A DNA stretch of 64,000 nt from Roseateles_E sp005503085 (GTDB taxonomy: Bacteria > Pseudomonadota > Gammaproteobacteria > Burkholderiales > Burkholderiaceae_C), in NCBI RefSeq assembly GCF_028462495.1, contig NZ_JAQOWX010000003.1:1-64000 (forward strand), given 5' to 3'. Of this stretch, positions 1 to 8,670 are shown piece by piece. A program made the position numbers and the translations under genes. Under the pieces are notes generated by a model. That model did no database searches. It saw nothing but the letters and a program-made list of their open reading frames with translations, and was not told the origin of the DNA. Every line of letters begins with the position of its first letter. The first letter of the stretch is position 1.

Positions 1-84
1 CGCGCTGGTCAGGCCGCGACCGTCTGACTTAAACCAACTGGCCTCCGCGGAAGCCGGGGCGATTCAATGGCATGGAGTCTTGAC

Positions 85-1296
85 ATGGCAAGAAAAAAAA
101 TACTCTTTGTTGCCGAAGCGGTGTCTTTGGCCCATGTGGCGAGGCCCAGCATTTTGGCGGAGTCGCTGGGTGCCGAGTCCTATGACATCGTCTTTGCAAG
201 CAACGGGCAGTTCCCGATCTGCGAGAACCGTAGCGAGTGGGCTCAGTATCAGCTGGAGAGTATTTCTCCGAAGACGTTTCTTCAGCGCTTGGCGAGCGGC
301 AGTCCGGTCTACACAGAGATGGAATTGCAAGCCTATGTCGAGGCGGACATTCAGGCGCTGGAGCTGCTGCAGCCGGATGCGGTGGTGTCCGACTTCCGAC
401 TTTCGATGACGATTGCCGCACGCCAACTGGGCATCCCCCTACTTGCCGTCTGCAATGCGTACTGGAGTCCCTATGCGGCCGATCAGCAGGTTCGAGCACC
501 TGATTTGCCGGCCGCAAGGTTTTTGGGTTTTCCGCTGATGGATCGGGTTTTCTCGGCTGTCTGGCCAGTGGCCAGCCGCTATCACTGCCGGGCTATCAAC
601 AAGGTCAGAGCCCGTTACGGACTGGTACCGGTCCGCTCGCTTCGAGACTATTACTGCGATGGTGATGTGGTGCTGTACTCAGATACCCCCAGCTTGGTAC
701 CAACGCATTCGCTACCGGATTCGCATCACTACATCGGCCCGATCGTTTGGTCGCCGAGCATGGCTTTGCCGGACTGGTGGGATGAAGCTTTGGCCCAGAC
801 AGCGCCGCGGGTCTATATCACACTCGGCTCGACCGGCAATGTCGATCTGCTGCCCGCCATCGTGACGGCCTGCCGTGAGGCGGGCTTGATCTGTCTTGTT
901 GCTACCGCTGGGCGCCGCGGGCTGGGCTCGGCCCCCCCCGATGTCTATGCAGCGCCATTTCTGCCCGGTAACTTGGCGGCTGCAGCGGCCGAGTTGGTGA
1001 TTTGCAATGGCGGCAACCCGACCGCTTCGCAGGCGCTCCAGATGGGCAAGCCGGTGCTTGGAATCTGCTCAAACCTGGATCAGGTGCTGAATATGATTGC
1101 AGTTCAGCGTGCTGGTGCCGGTCTGCTGATGCGAGCCGGGGAATTTTCACCTGTGCGGGCCCGGCTGTCCATTGCCGAGCTCTTGCGGCCCGAGGCTGCT
1201 TATCGAATCAGGGCTCAGGCCTTGCAGCATGAGTTTGCTGCGAATTTTGATCCGACCCGAAATTTTCCCCGCCTGCTGGCTGAGTACATAGGTTGA
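85..1296 (+). CDS. Glycosyltransferase, GT1/UGT-like (GT-B fold)
   Basis: Predicted cytoplasmic glycosyltransferase of about 403 residues that would move a sugar from a nucleotide donor to a lipid or glycan acceptor. The N-terminal half begins with KKILFVAEAVSLAH, a Rossmann-like strand and loop. The C-terminal half has YITLGSTGN (near residue 245) and the donor-site stretch VICNGGNPTASQALQMGKP (near 305-325), typical of the UGT/MGT family. An in-frame ATG lies at 67, but the ATG at 85 is preceded by GGAG at 74-77, so I chose 85. A run of eight C at 932-939 lies in the coding sequence. Its neighbour is a PEP-CTERM gene on the other strand. Donor and acceptor cannot be read from the sequence. 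Confidence 0.85.
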   Translation: MARKKILFVAEAVSLAHVARPSILAESLGAESYDIVFASNGQFPICENRSEWAQYQLESISPKTFLQRLASGSPVYTEMELQAYVEADIQALELLQPDAVVSDFRLSMTIAARQLGIPLLAVCNAYWSPYAADQQVRAPDLPAARFLGFPLMDRVFSAVWPVASRYHCRAINKVRARYGLVPVRSLRDYYCDGDVVLYSDTPSLVPTHSLPDSHHYIGPIVWSPSMALPDWWDEALAQTAPRVYITLGSTGNVDLLPAIVTACREAGLICLVATAGRRGLGSAPPDVYAAPFLPGNLAAAAAELVICNGGNPTASQALQMGKPVLGICSNLDQVLNMIAVQRAGAGLLMRAGEFSPVRARLSIAELLRPEAAYRIRAQALQHEFAANFDPTRNFPRLLAEYIG

Positions 1297-1335
1297 GCCG
1301 GCAGGCCGCAAGGCTGAGGGCTTCCAAAACAAGGA

Positions 1336-1357
1336 AAAAGGCCCCGAAGGGCCTTTT
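1336..1357. terminator. Bidirectional rho-independent terminator
   Basis: A perfect 9-bp stem, AAAAGGCCC / GGGCCTTTT with loop CGAA, carries A and T runs on its two sides. It lies between two convergent genes (stops at 1296 and 1385), so it can end transcription in both directions. Confidence 0.85.
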
Positions 1358-1384
1358 GTCGAACAAGCACGAGAGGCTCGCGCT

Positions 1385-2425
1385 TTAGGCTTGCTTGCGA
1401 CGACGGGTGGTCAGTGCCAGACCAGCCAAGGCGACGCCCAGCAGGGCCAGGGCGTCAGGCTCCGGAACTTCACGAACGATCGAAGTCGAGGACACAGCGT
1501 TCAGCGCCAGCGTGTAGGTGCCGGCACCAAGGCCGAAGATGCGGATGCCGAAGCTGGCAAACACATCACCGACGTCAAAGCTGTTGTCATGCGCGCTGGG
1601 GTTGTTGCTGGTCGAGGTGTTGAAGTTCAGGTCGGAACCATCAGCAGTCTCAATGCAGGTCACGCCAGCCAGCAATCCAGACACATCGCAGTTGTTGCCT
1701 GCCGTGCCCTGCGGGCTCCAGCTGACAGAACCGCCGCCGTCATCACCCGAGCGTGTCAGCGTAAAGGTGACATTGGAATTGGTCTGGGACAGGTAGGCGC
1801 CTGCGCTGCCATCGATCTGGCTACGCTGATCAACGTCAGCCAGGAAGCTCAGGTCCAGGACAGAGCCAACGCTGCCGCCACCGACCACGATGGTGGTCTG
1901 CAGCGTGGTGTTGGATTGCTGCTCGACATTGGCCTGTGCCGAACCATTGGTATTCAGCAGCGATTCGGCAATTTGCTCCAGATTGGTCGGGACGCCGCCA
2001 ACCAGCTGTGCCGAGTTGATCAGGGAGTCCGAATGGCTGTAGGTCTGGAGTTGGTTGGTGCCAACAAAGCTGAAGTCGTTCTGACCCCGGCCCACAGTCG
2101 AGCCGCCGGCGATCGCCACGCCTGCATCCAGCACCGGGCCAGCGCCGCAGTTCGTGGTGCCAAGGGCGGCGTTGCCATTACAGGCTGCGCTGGTAAATGC
2201 ACCGCCAGCACTGTTGATGACCGCAGTGTTGGCTTGATTGAAGGTGTAGCCCTGTGCCGTCGAGGTCGGGTTGCCGGTGTTGCCATCGAGCACGGCGATG
2301 GCCAAATCCTGAACCTTCAGATGAGAAACGCCATAGACATAAGCGTGTGCCGACGTGGCGCCGAACAGCGCAGCACAAGCGGCCGACACCGCAGCGAGCG
2401 TGCTCAGTTTTGCTAGTTTGATCAT
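1385..2425 (-). CDS. PEP-CTERM sorting-domain protein (exosortase substrate)
   Basis: Secreted protein of about 346 residues. The N-terminus is a Sec signal peptide (MIKLAKLSTLAAVSAACAAL..., likely cleaved after SAHA, near residue 28). The body is rich in Asn, Ser, Thr and Gly with few charges, as is common in surface proteins of this class. The C-terminus holds the tripartite sorting signal: VPEP near residue 320, a hydrophobic helix, then RRRKQA. Exosortase A, encoded at 18193-19758, is the expected processing enzyme. An in-frame TTG/ATG extension upstream to 2527 exists, but the signal peptide, an AGGA nine bases upstream and a sigma-54 promoter lying inside that extension all favour 2425. 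It may belong to a named PEP-CTERM subfamily; its function is unknown. Confidence 0.9.
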   Translation of the reverse strand: MIKLAKLSTLAAVSAACAALFGATSAHAYVYGVSHLKVQDLAIAVLDGNTGNPTSTAQGYTFNQANTAVINSAGGAFTSAACNGNAALGTTNCGAGPVLDAGVAIAGGSTVGRGQNDFSFVGTNQLQTYSHSDSLINSAQLVGGVPTNLEQIAESLLNTNGSAQANVEQQSNTTLQTTIVVGGGSVGSVLDLSFLADVDQRSQIDGSAGAYLSQTNSNVTFTLTRSGDDGGGSVSWSPQGTAGNNCDVSGLLAGVTCIETADGSDLNFNTSTSNNPSAHDNSFDVGDVFASFGIRIFGLGAGTYTLALNAVSSTSIVREVPEPDALALLGVALAGLALTTRRRKQA

Positions 2426-2483
2426 GGTCTTCGGTCCTTTAAGAAGCGGAGACGGATATCGCCTCGGTCGCTGGAGCAAATAA

Positions 2484-2499
2484 AGCACAAGCCGTGCCA
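2484..2499 (-). promoter_or_regulatory. Sigma-54 (RpoN) -24/-12 promoter of the PEP-CTERM gene
   Basis: Read on the minus strand the sequence is TGGCACGGCTTGTGCT. It matches the RpoN consensus TGGCACG-N4-TTGCW at every position but one, with the required ten bases between GG and GC. The predicted start of transcription is about 2472, giving a leader of roughly 45 bases before the ATG at 2425. RpoN control of PEP-CTERM genes, with the PrsK/PrsR two-component system, is known in XrtA systems; prsK and prsR are not in this window. Confidence 0.75.
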
Positions 2500-2631
2500 G
2501 ATCTATTAAGTCGTTGATTTGAAACATGAAAAACTGAAAATTTCATGTGCGCGCTGACGCTGCGACTGGGTTTGTAAAGAAAACCGACAAATTCGGCTTG
2601 AGGCTGACTCAGCACGGCCTGGCGAATGCGC

Positions 2632-5403
2632 TCAGATCGTCTTCAGCAATCGGTCGACCTCGGTATGTGCGGGGAACTTGTCCCCCAGCTTCTCGAGGGT
2701 TTTGAGTTCGGCCATCGCTGCCGGTTTGTTGCCTGCTTGCAGCAGCAGCTTGGCCAAGTTGAGACGCAGCACTTGTTGCTCGGGCGCAAGGCTCAAGGCC
2801 TTTCGCTGCAGTTCAAGAGCGCGCTCGACTCGACCTTCTGCAGCCAAGGCTGTGGCCAGCGTATCCATCAGGCCAGGGGTGTCAGGCGCGAGCTTCAGTG
2901 CGCGTTCGGCAAACTCGGCGGCGCCCGGCTTTTTCTGTTGGGCCATGGTCCATGCGACATTGTTCAGGGCGGCAGTATTGTTGGCTTGCCGGCTCAGCAC
3001 TTGGCGAAACTGCTTCTCAGCCTTTTCGTACTCCCCGCGAGTCATTGCGAGGTCGCCCAGATAGGCCATGAAGGCGATGTCCTGCGGAGAGTTGGCGAGC
3101 CAGCGGGCCGCCGTCTCGTCGGCATCCTTAGTCTGGCCTGCGGTCATCTGTGCGGCGTGAAGTCGGGTCGCGATGTCGGTACGGGGAATCTGCTGCAATG
3201 CGCGGCGGTAGCTTGCGATCATTGCCTCCGTGTTGTTGCGAGACGCCTCAATGGTCGCCTCCATTTCGTAGCCGACAACTTCCTTGGGGCGCTGCTGTTG
3301 CACCGTCTTGGCAACCCTCAAAGCATCCTGAGGTCTCTTGTCGGTCAGCGCCACTGTGATCAGCATGCGCTGTACAGGCAAGTAATTGGGATACATCTCC
3401 AGCGCTTGACGCAAGCTCTGCTCGGCCGCAGCCGAATCCTTCGCTGCCAGGTGGACGCCGGCAGTGCGAACCAAGGCGCGCGTCGAGCGCGGCTCAAGGC
3501 CGGCCAGCTTCTTGAAGCTGGCAAGGGCTTGGAGTTTTTCGCCGGCAGCTTGTTGAGCGCGGCCCAGAGCGTCTAACAGATCGGCGTTGCCGGGCAGGGC
3601 GGTGATCGCACTCTGTGCCGTCTCGAGCGCACCCTTGTGTTCCTTGTTTTGGAGTTGAAGTTCGACCAGCAGCAGTCTCGGCTCGGCCGCTTGCGGATTG
3701 AGCTTGATTGCTGCACCAAGCATGCTGGTGATCTCGGATGCGGGGGCTTTTTCGAGAATGCGGATCTTGGTCTGGCCCAGCAGGGCCGCCAGATTCTGCG
3801 GGTCGGCGGCAAGCATCGCATCGAAGCGTTTTTTTGCATCGGCTGGCTTGTTTGCCTGCAGATCCAGCGTAGCCAGGCTTGTCACGGCAGGCAGGTAAAC
3901 CGGATCCAGGCTCAGGGCTTTCTCGAAGCTGCTGCGGGCTGCCGCAACATCGTTGCGAGCCAGATTTACCCGGCCCCGCAGATTGTCTGCTACGGCACTG
4001 CCCGGCTCTTGCTTTGCTTGCAGTCGGTCGATTGCCTTGAGCGCAGTATCGAACTGGCCCTCACGCAACAAGAGCGTGATCAGTGTGAGATCTGCGTATG
4101 TCCCCTTGTCAGCGGTCGCGATCCGGCGCAGTTCCGTAATGGTCGCGTTGATGCCAACGCTGCCTTGCCTGGCCAGCGCCAGCATGGTCTTGTTGTTGGG
4201 ATTTTCGGGGTCCAGTTTGACCGCTTCAGCAAAACTCTTGCTGGCTTGCTCAGGTGTACCACTTAGCACATAGGCCTCGCCGGCCAGTGCATAGATATCG
4301 GCGCCAGCATCACCGCGGACAATCAATGGCTGCAGCGTGCTCAGTGCCTTGTCTGGCTGCCCCATGCGGATCTGTGTCTGCGCCAGTTGTTTGCGCGCAA
4401 TGCGCAGGTCTGGCTGTAGGGACAGGGCTTTGCTGAGCGAGCGCTCGGACTCCAGCAGCGCACCGCTGTTGAACTGAATAATGCCGGCCAACTGGAGTGC
4501 TTGCGGGTTGTCGGGCATGACTTTGAGTACTTGGGCAATCTTGTCCCTTGCCGACTCGAGTTGCTTCTGGGTCAGTGCCAACTGGGCTTCGGCCATCAGG
4601 GTTTGCGGGTGTCCCGGGTGCTTGGCCCGGAGTTCGGTCGCATGCTGAGTTGCAGTCTTCACATCGCGCTGTTGCATGGCAATGCTGAACAGCCCAGCCC
4701 GTGCAGGCAAGGAGGCCGGGTCCAGGCTCAGGGCTTGAGTCATTGCCTGCGCTGCACCAGCAAAGTCACCCCGGCTGCGCAGGATGTCGCCTTTCTGCAT
4801 CCAGGCCTGGACGTTCTTGGGGTCGGTGGCGATGGCGAGTTCGATCAGTGCGAGCGCTTGATCATGCGCCCCTTTGCTAGACGCCAAGCCAGCCTGCAGT
4901 ATCAGCGCAGGCGGGAAGTCCGGTGTGGCCAGCAGGGCAGCTTCGGTGGCAGCTTGTGCCTTTTCGGTCTCGCCCAAGAGTGCGTGTGCAGAGGCGATCG
5001 TGGTCTTCAACTCGGCCAAGGCTTTGGCATCATCGAGGCGCTCGATGGCGAAATCGGCCAGGAGCTTGGGGGCCTGCTGACTAAGAAGCATGGCCTTTGC
5101 CAGTGCGGGAATGACTGTTTCCTTTGGGTAGCCCTGATCGAGTGCTTTGCGTAATTCGAAGGACGCCGAATTGGCGTCCCCCGTATCAAGCAAAGCTTTA
5201 CCGAGCAGGAATCGGGCTTCGGCCAGATCGGGCTGTTTCTGCAGTGCCAACTTGAGTTCGATGATGGCCGCCTGGAGATTTTTCTTCTCCAGACTGGTTC
5301 GCGCGATGCTTAGTTGCTCCTGCGCGGTAGGCTCGCTGCAGCCGCCAAGAAGAAGCATCGTGCCGACAACTGCGGCGATCAGGGGATGGTGAGGAGCGGC
5401 CAT
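2632..5403 (-). CDS. prsT: XrtA/PEP-CTERM system TPR-repeat lipoprotein PrsT
   Basis: Lipoprotein of about 923 residues. The signal peptide ends in the lipobox LLGGC (Cys22), and the rest is a long array of tetratricopeptide repeats with the usual A-x3-G-x2-Y/F-A-P pattern (for example SFEKALSLDPVYLPA and SKSFAEAVKLDPENP). Length and layout match the PEP-CTERM-associated TPR lipoprotein family, which occurs only with exosortase systems and probably works in the periplasm in EPS or PEP-CTERM export. The ATG at 5403 puts the lipobox at the normal distance; a TTG at 5451 would add 16 residues before the signal. It lies downstream of, and in the same direction as, the nitroreductase gene. Confidence 0.92.
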   Translation of the reverse strand: MAAPHHPLIAAVVGTMLLLGGCSEPTAQEQLSIARTSLEKKNLQAAIIELKLALQKQPDLAEARFLLGKALLDTGDANSASFELRKALDQGYPKETVIPALAKAMLLSQQAPKLLADFAIERLDDAKALAELKTTIASAHALLGETEKAQAATEAALLATPDFPPALILQAGLASSKGAHDQALALIELAIATDPKNVQAWMQKGDILRSRGDFAGAAQAMTQALSLDPASLPARAGLFSIAMQQRDVKTATQHATELRAKHPGHPQTLMAEAQLALTQKQLESARDKIAQVLKVMPDNPQALQLAGIIQFNSGALLESERSLSKALSLQPDLRIARKQLAQTQIRMGQPDKALSTLQPLIVRGDAGADIYALAGEAYVLSGTPEQASKSFAEAVKLDPENPNNKTMLALARQGSVGINATITELRRIATADKGTYADLTLITLLLREGQFDTALKAIDRLQAKQEPGSAVADNLRGRVNLARNDVAAARSSFEKALSLDPVYLPAVTSLATLDLQANKPADAKKRFDAMLAADPQNLAALLGQTKIRILEKAPASEITSMLGAAIKLNPQAAEPRLLLVELQLQNKEHKGALETAQSAITALPGNADLLDALGRAQQAAGEKLQALASFKKLAGLEPRSTRALVRTAGVHLAAKDSAAAEQSLRQALEMYPNYLPVQRMLITVALTDKRPQDALRVAKTVQQQRPKEVVGYEMEATIEASRNNTEAMIASYRRALQQIPRTDIATRLHAAQMTAGQTKDADETAARWLANSPQDIAFMAYLGDLAMTRGEYEKAEKQFRQVLSRQANNTAALNNVAWTMAQQKKPGAAEFAERALKLAPDTPGLMDTLATALAAEGRVERALELQRKALSLAPEQQVLRLNLAKLLLQAGNKPAAMAELKTLEKLGDKFPAHTEVDRLLKTI

Positions 5404-5543
5404 GTGGGCACCAATTGGTTCAGGGTTTTGAAAAAGCGAGCAGCGCAGCAATCGGGCATCAATGAGATTAGCATCGACTGTGCCCGGCCGAAAATTGCGG
5501 AAGACGCCGACCTGCGGGACATGCTGCTGCCGACTGCCTAGCT

Positions 5544-6635
5544 TCAGCGTGCCTTCGGGTGGTTGGTGATCAGCAATTCGTCCAGCGGTCTGCGTACTGA
5601 TCGTGATTGCGCCGGATCGCCTGCACCAACACGACCCATATAGACGGTTCGATTGGCAACGTCCTCACCCAGCAACTGATGCAACTGTGTCCTGACGCGG
5701 CCGGCGGCCCCGGCAGTGCCGGTGATTGCGGAGAACGAGCGGCCTTGGCTTGAATAGCGAGCAAACACGAGGGGTGTGATCTCGGGCTGCATAAGCAGAC
5801 CCAGTTCCGTCAGTTTCAGCCATAGGCGCTGCATGGCTCGACCGGCCTGCACATAGTCGTCAATGCTCTGCGGGGGACGTGCTGTATGGAGCGCGTAGTG
5901 CGCGGCGCATCGCAAGCTGGGTAGAAAGTCCATTTGCAGCCGAGGTGCCCAAGTGCCCGCGAGAAAACGATTGAAAAACTGCACACGATCCCAACTCTTC
6001 ATCACGAAGCGCATCAAGCGGGTGGTGGCTGCGTCGACGCCCAGTGCTTGGTCGGGTACTTTGGTAGCGCTGAACTGGCAATCCCAGTCGATGATGTCGC
6101 AATGCACCCGGTAGGCTTCGGGCGTGGTCAGGCGCAGCCGGGCCGAGCGGAACATCAGCAGGGCGGTCTGCAGCCGGCTGGCAAAGCCCTCCAGCCAATG
6201 AATCTGATAGCCGGCAGGCAGGCAGTCCTGCAACTGCTGTTTCTCGGCCTTGCTCAGCGCGCGGGTGCTCAGTGGTCGGCGCTGCACGCTGCGGCGTTCG
6301 ATCTGCTCGATCAGTGCGTCCCGCCTCACGCTTGGGTCGACGTGCAAGCGCAGATCGAAAGTCGGCGTCGATTCCGGCAGCCCGGTCCGCCTGCTGATCT
6401 CCAGGCCCAGGCCATGGGCGCTCGCGGCGATCGCGGCGGTTTCAAGCAGGGCGCCCAGCGAAATCTGGCTTGGATGCCCGTCAAGGTCATAGACGCAGTG
6501 CTCTCGCGTATCGAAACCATGCACAACGACATGCTCGGGCGAGATGATCTCGAAGCGCCAGGGCTGGGTGTTGTCGCCGCTGGGTGCCCAACGGGCGAGG
6601 TCCAGAATCTGCAGAACTTGCTCTCGAGTCGGCAT
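5544..6635 (-). CDS. Nitroreductase-family protein, MoeY-like
   Basis: About 363 residues. The N-terminal stretch ARWAPSGDNTQPWRFE (residues 14-29) is the FMN-binding Arg/Ser/Asn pattern of the nitroreductase fold. The rest is longer than a typical 200-residue nitroreductase, and the C-terminal half contains a second alpha/beta segment ending in GQ-rich substrate-side loops. Proteins of this kind are often annotated as molybdopterin biosynthesis protein MoeY without biochemical proof. It is divergent from the ThiF/E1-like gene. From memory, the mycobacterial Rv1355c/MoeY type fuses these two domains in one chain, so here the halves look split. Flavin-dependent redox is likely; the substrate is unknown. 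The start is the ATG just ahead of the family motif. Confidence 0.75.
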   Translation of the reverse strand: MPTREQVLQILDLARWAPSGDNTQPWRFEIISPEHVVVHGFDTREHCVYDLDGHPSQISLGALLETAAIAASAHGLGLEISRRTGLPESTPTFDLRLHVDPSVRRDALIEQIERRSVQRRPLSTRALSKAEKQQLQDCLPAGYQIHWLEGFASRLQTALLMFRSARLRLTTPEAYRVHCDIIDWDCQFSATKVPDQALGVDAATTRLMRFVMKSWDRVQFFNRFLAGTWAPRLQMDFLPSLRCAAHYALHTARPPQSIDDYVQAGRAMQRLWLKLTELGLLMQPEITPLVFARYSSQGRSFSAITGTAGAAGRVRTQLHQLLGEDVANRTVYMGRVGAGDPAQSRSVRRPLDELLITNHPKAR

Positions 6636-6663
6636 GATGCGGGTGCTTCAGAAAAGGTTGCTC

Positions 6664-6759
6664 ATGGTATACAAAGACCCCCCAGAAAAGCTGCTCAAGG
6701 CGGGCTTGGGTCTGCCGCAGTCGTGTTTGGATTTACAGGTGCTGGCGAACTGCCGATGA
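6664..6759 (+). CDS. Possible 31-residue small protein before the ThiF gene
   Basis: A small frame of 31 codons starts with ATG seven bases after AAAAGG, a good ribosome binding site. It encodes MVYKDPPEKLLKAGLGLPQS (first 20 residues) followed by a tail with two Cys, ending in NCR. It lies wholly between the divergent nitroreductase and E1 genes, in the direction of the E1 gene and 41 bases ahead of it. It could be a small partner or substrate peptide, but the gap must also hold the two promoters, so a chance frame is quite possible. Nothing recognised by family. Confidence 0.3.
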   Translation: MVYKDPPEKLLKAGLGLPQSCLDLQVLANCR

Positions 6760-6800
6760 TGAGGCTGCCGCGCCACTGAAGGTCGGAAGAAAGAAGAGAG

Positions 6801-7682
6801 GTGCACTTGGAGCCGACATTGACATTTGATTATGAGCGCGCCTTTTCGCGAAATATCGGCTGGGTCTCCGTCGCGGAGCAGGCGCGATTGCGTCAGGCGC
6901 GGGTGGCGATAGCCGGCCTTGGTGGGGTTGGCGGGGCTCATCTGCTGACCTTGGCGCGTTTGGGGCTGAGCAAGTTCAATATTGCCGACTTCGATGATTT
7001 CGAGGTCCACAATTTCAATCGCCAAGTTGGCGCCACGATGTCGACTTTGGGGCGTCCCAAGGCGCAAGTGCTCGCCGAAATGGCCAAGGACATCAATCCC
7101 GAGGCCGATGTGCGGGTGTATCCAGCCGGCGTCACTGCCGAGAATATTGGCGAATTCCTAGCCGATGTTGACGTCTATGTGGATGGCATCGATGTTTTTG
7201 CCATCGAGGCACGGCGCAGCCTGTTCCAGTTGTGTCACGAGCGCAAGATCCCTGCGCTGACGGCGGCACCGCTGGGCATGGGTGTTTCTTTGCTGTATTT
7301 CAAGCCGGGAGGGCTGAGTTTCGAAAACTACTTTCGGCTTGAGGGGCATACCAAACAGGAGCAATACGCGCGATTCATCGCCGGACTGTCGCCTGCCATG
7401 CTGCAGCGCTCCTATTTGGTGGTGCCCGAGGCGGTTAATTTCGTCGAGAAGCGCGGGCCGTCCACCATGATGGCCTGCGATCTGTGTGCCGGCATGATGG
7501 GAACTTCGGTGCTGAAGGTCTTGCTGGGGCGCGGCGCTCTGCGTGCGGCACCCTGGTCGCTGCAGTTTGATGGGTATCGCCAGAAGCTGAGCTTTGCCTG
7601 GCGCCCCCTGGGCAACGCAAATCCGCTGCAGCAATTGCTGCTGAGCTTTATCCGACCGGTGTTGCGAGGGCGCAGCAAGTAA
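6801..7682 (+). CDS. ThiF/MoeB/HesA-type E1-like adenylyltransferase
   Basis: About 293 residues with an E1-type ATP-binding fold: GLGGVGG (39-45) and the acidic/Arg loop DDFEVHNFNRQ (65-75), where an Asp and Arg normally bind ATP and magnesium. Only one CxxC (Cys226, Cys229) is visible, whereas zinc-binding MoeB/ThiF members have two. Cys145 is a possible but unproven thiol. Family members adenylate the C-terminal carboxylate of a protein or peptide. The start is GTG at 6801, preceded by the purine-rich AAGAAGAGAG. No sulfur-carrier protein gene lies beside it; the partner is the divergent nitroreductase. The substrate is unknown. Confidence 0.85.
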   Translation: MHLEPTLTFDYERAFSRNIGWVSVAEQARLRQARVAIAGLGGVGGAHLLTLARLGLSKFNIADFDDFEVHNFNRQVGATMSTLGRPKAQVLAEMAKDINPEADVRVYPAGVTAENIGEFLADVDVYVDGIDVFAIEARRSLFQLCHERKIPALTAAPLGMGVSLLYFKPGGLSFENYFRLEGHTKQEQYARFIAGLSPAMLQRSYLVVPEAVNFVEKRGPSTMMACDLCAGMMGTSVLKVLLGRGALRAAPWSLQFDGYRQKLSFAWRPLGNANPLQQLLLSFIRPVLRGRSK

Positions 7683-8014
7683 GCCGAGTCGCTTGCGGCG
7701 CGTGGCCCGTTTTGGCCCTGTGGCGGGCAGTCGGGCGGTGCACGCCCCTACTCGGGGGATAGCCTTGTCGCTGGGGCTGAGGTGCAATCGCGGCCTGTGA
7801 ACCGGGTGCTCGGTGAGGCAGGTGCCAAGGGTGTCAACTAGTGGGCATCTGCCATGGCGGCTTGGTCCGTATTCCCAGGTTTGTTTGCCCTACTGCTGTG
7901 GCATGATCCATTGCGCTGGGGCCTCGCAGGCATCGGTATTCAGTCCGAACATGTCATGCCCTTGGATGCTGTACGGGTCCACACAAGACCAACTGATTTT
8001 TGAGAGGACTTGCC
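7683..8014. other. Intergenic region upstream of the EPS export operon
   Basis: About 330 bases with no convincing gene. It contains short GC-rich hairpins (for example CCCC-TACTC-GGGG near 7746-7758), which could slow transcription leaving the ThiF gene but lack a T run. The promoter of the large plus-strand operon should be here. A sigma-54-like TGGCATG...TTGC near 7899-7914 has eleven instead of ten bases between GG and GC, so I do not call it. No sigma-70 pair stands out. Confidence 0.5.
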
Positions 8015-8650
8015 TTGAATACTCGCATTGCTTCCACTTCGCGCGGACTCGGTCTGGCTTTGCTGGTGGCGGCCGCTGGCCTGTTTGCCGGTTGTGCCAG
8101 CAACAGCTCCAAGTACCCGGCAGCGCCTGTTTCTGCTGCGACCCAGGACTACAGCTACATCGTCGGTGCCGGTGACAATCTCAATATCATTGTCTGGCGC
8201 AACCCCGAATTGTCAATGTCGGTGCCTGTGCGCCCCGATGGCAAGATCTCGACGCCGCTGGTCGATGAAATGGTGGCCCAGGGCAAGAATTCTGTGGAAA
8301 TCGCCCGCGATATCGAAAAGCAACTCGGCCGCTATGTGCGTGATCCGGTCGTGACGGTGATCGTGACAGGCTTTGTCGGCCCCTTCAGCGAACAGATCCG
8401 CGTGCTCGGCGAGGCCGCGAAGCCGCAATTCCTGCCCTACAAGCAAAAGATGACCCTGCTGGACGTGATGATCGCGGTCGGTGGCTTGACCGACTTTGCC
8501 GCCGGCAATCAAGCGACGATTTTGCGTTCATCCGAGGGCAACAAGCAGTACTCGGTTCGCTTGACCGATCTGATCAAGCGTGGCGAGGTGTCGGCCAATG
8601 TGGAAATGCGGCCCGGTGACATCCTGATCATTCCGCAAAGCCTGTTCTGA
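8015..8650 (+). CDS. XrtA/PEP-CTERM system exopolysaccharide export lipoprotein (Wza/EpsE-like)
   Basis: Outer-membrane export lipoprotein of about 211 residues. The signal peptide ends in the lipobox LFAGC (Cys27). Next comes a polysaccharide-export domain starting YIVGAGDNLNIIVWRNPE, then a soluble-ligand beta-grasp segment (VLGEAAKPQFLPYKQKMTLL...). Known relatives form the outer-membrane channel for capsule or EPS. The start is taken as TTG at 8015, six bases after GAGAGGA. A second TTG at 8000 overlaps that ribosome site and is less likely. It is the first gene of the plus-strand XrtA core and is followed by the chain-length protein after a short hairpin. Confidence 0.92.
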   Translation: MNTRIASTSRGLGLALLVAAAGLFAGCASNSSKYPAAPVSAATQDYSYIVGAGDNLNIIVWRNPELSMSVPVRPDGKISTPLVDEMVAQGKNSVEIARDIEKQLGRYVRDPVVTVIVTGFVGPFSEQIRVLGEAAKPQFLPYKQKMTLLDVMIAVGGLTDFAAGNQATILRSSEGNKQYSVRLTDLIKRGEVSANVEMRPGDILIIPQSLF

Positions 8651-8670
8651 ATCCAGACCGGGTTTCGAGC

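Noticed and set aside
1..27. Open frame ending in TGA at 25-27, possibly the tail of an upstream gene
   Set aside because: Only eight codons are in the window, with no recognisable motif; it cannot be told from a chance frame.
1391..2416. Long plus-strand frame opposite the PEP-CTERM gene
   Set aside because: It is the antisense of a gene with a clear signal peptide and sorting tail; it has no domain and no ribosome site.
7899..7914. Sigma-54-like TGGCATG...TTGC upstream of the export lipoprotein
   Set aside because: Eleven bases lie between GG and GC. RpoN needs ten almost without exception, and the -24 part also has a mismatch.
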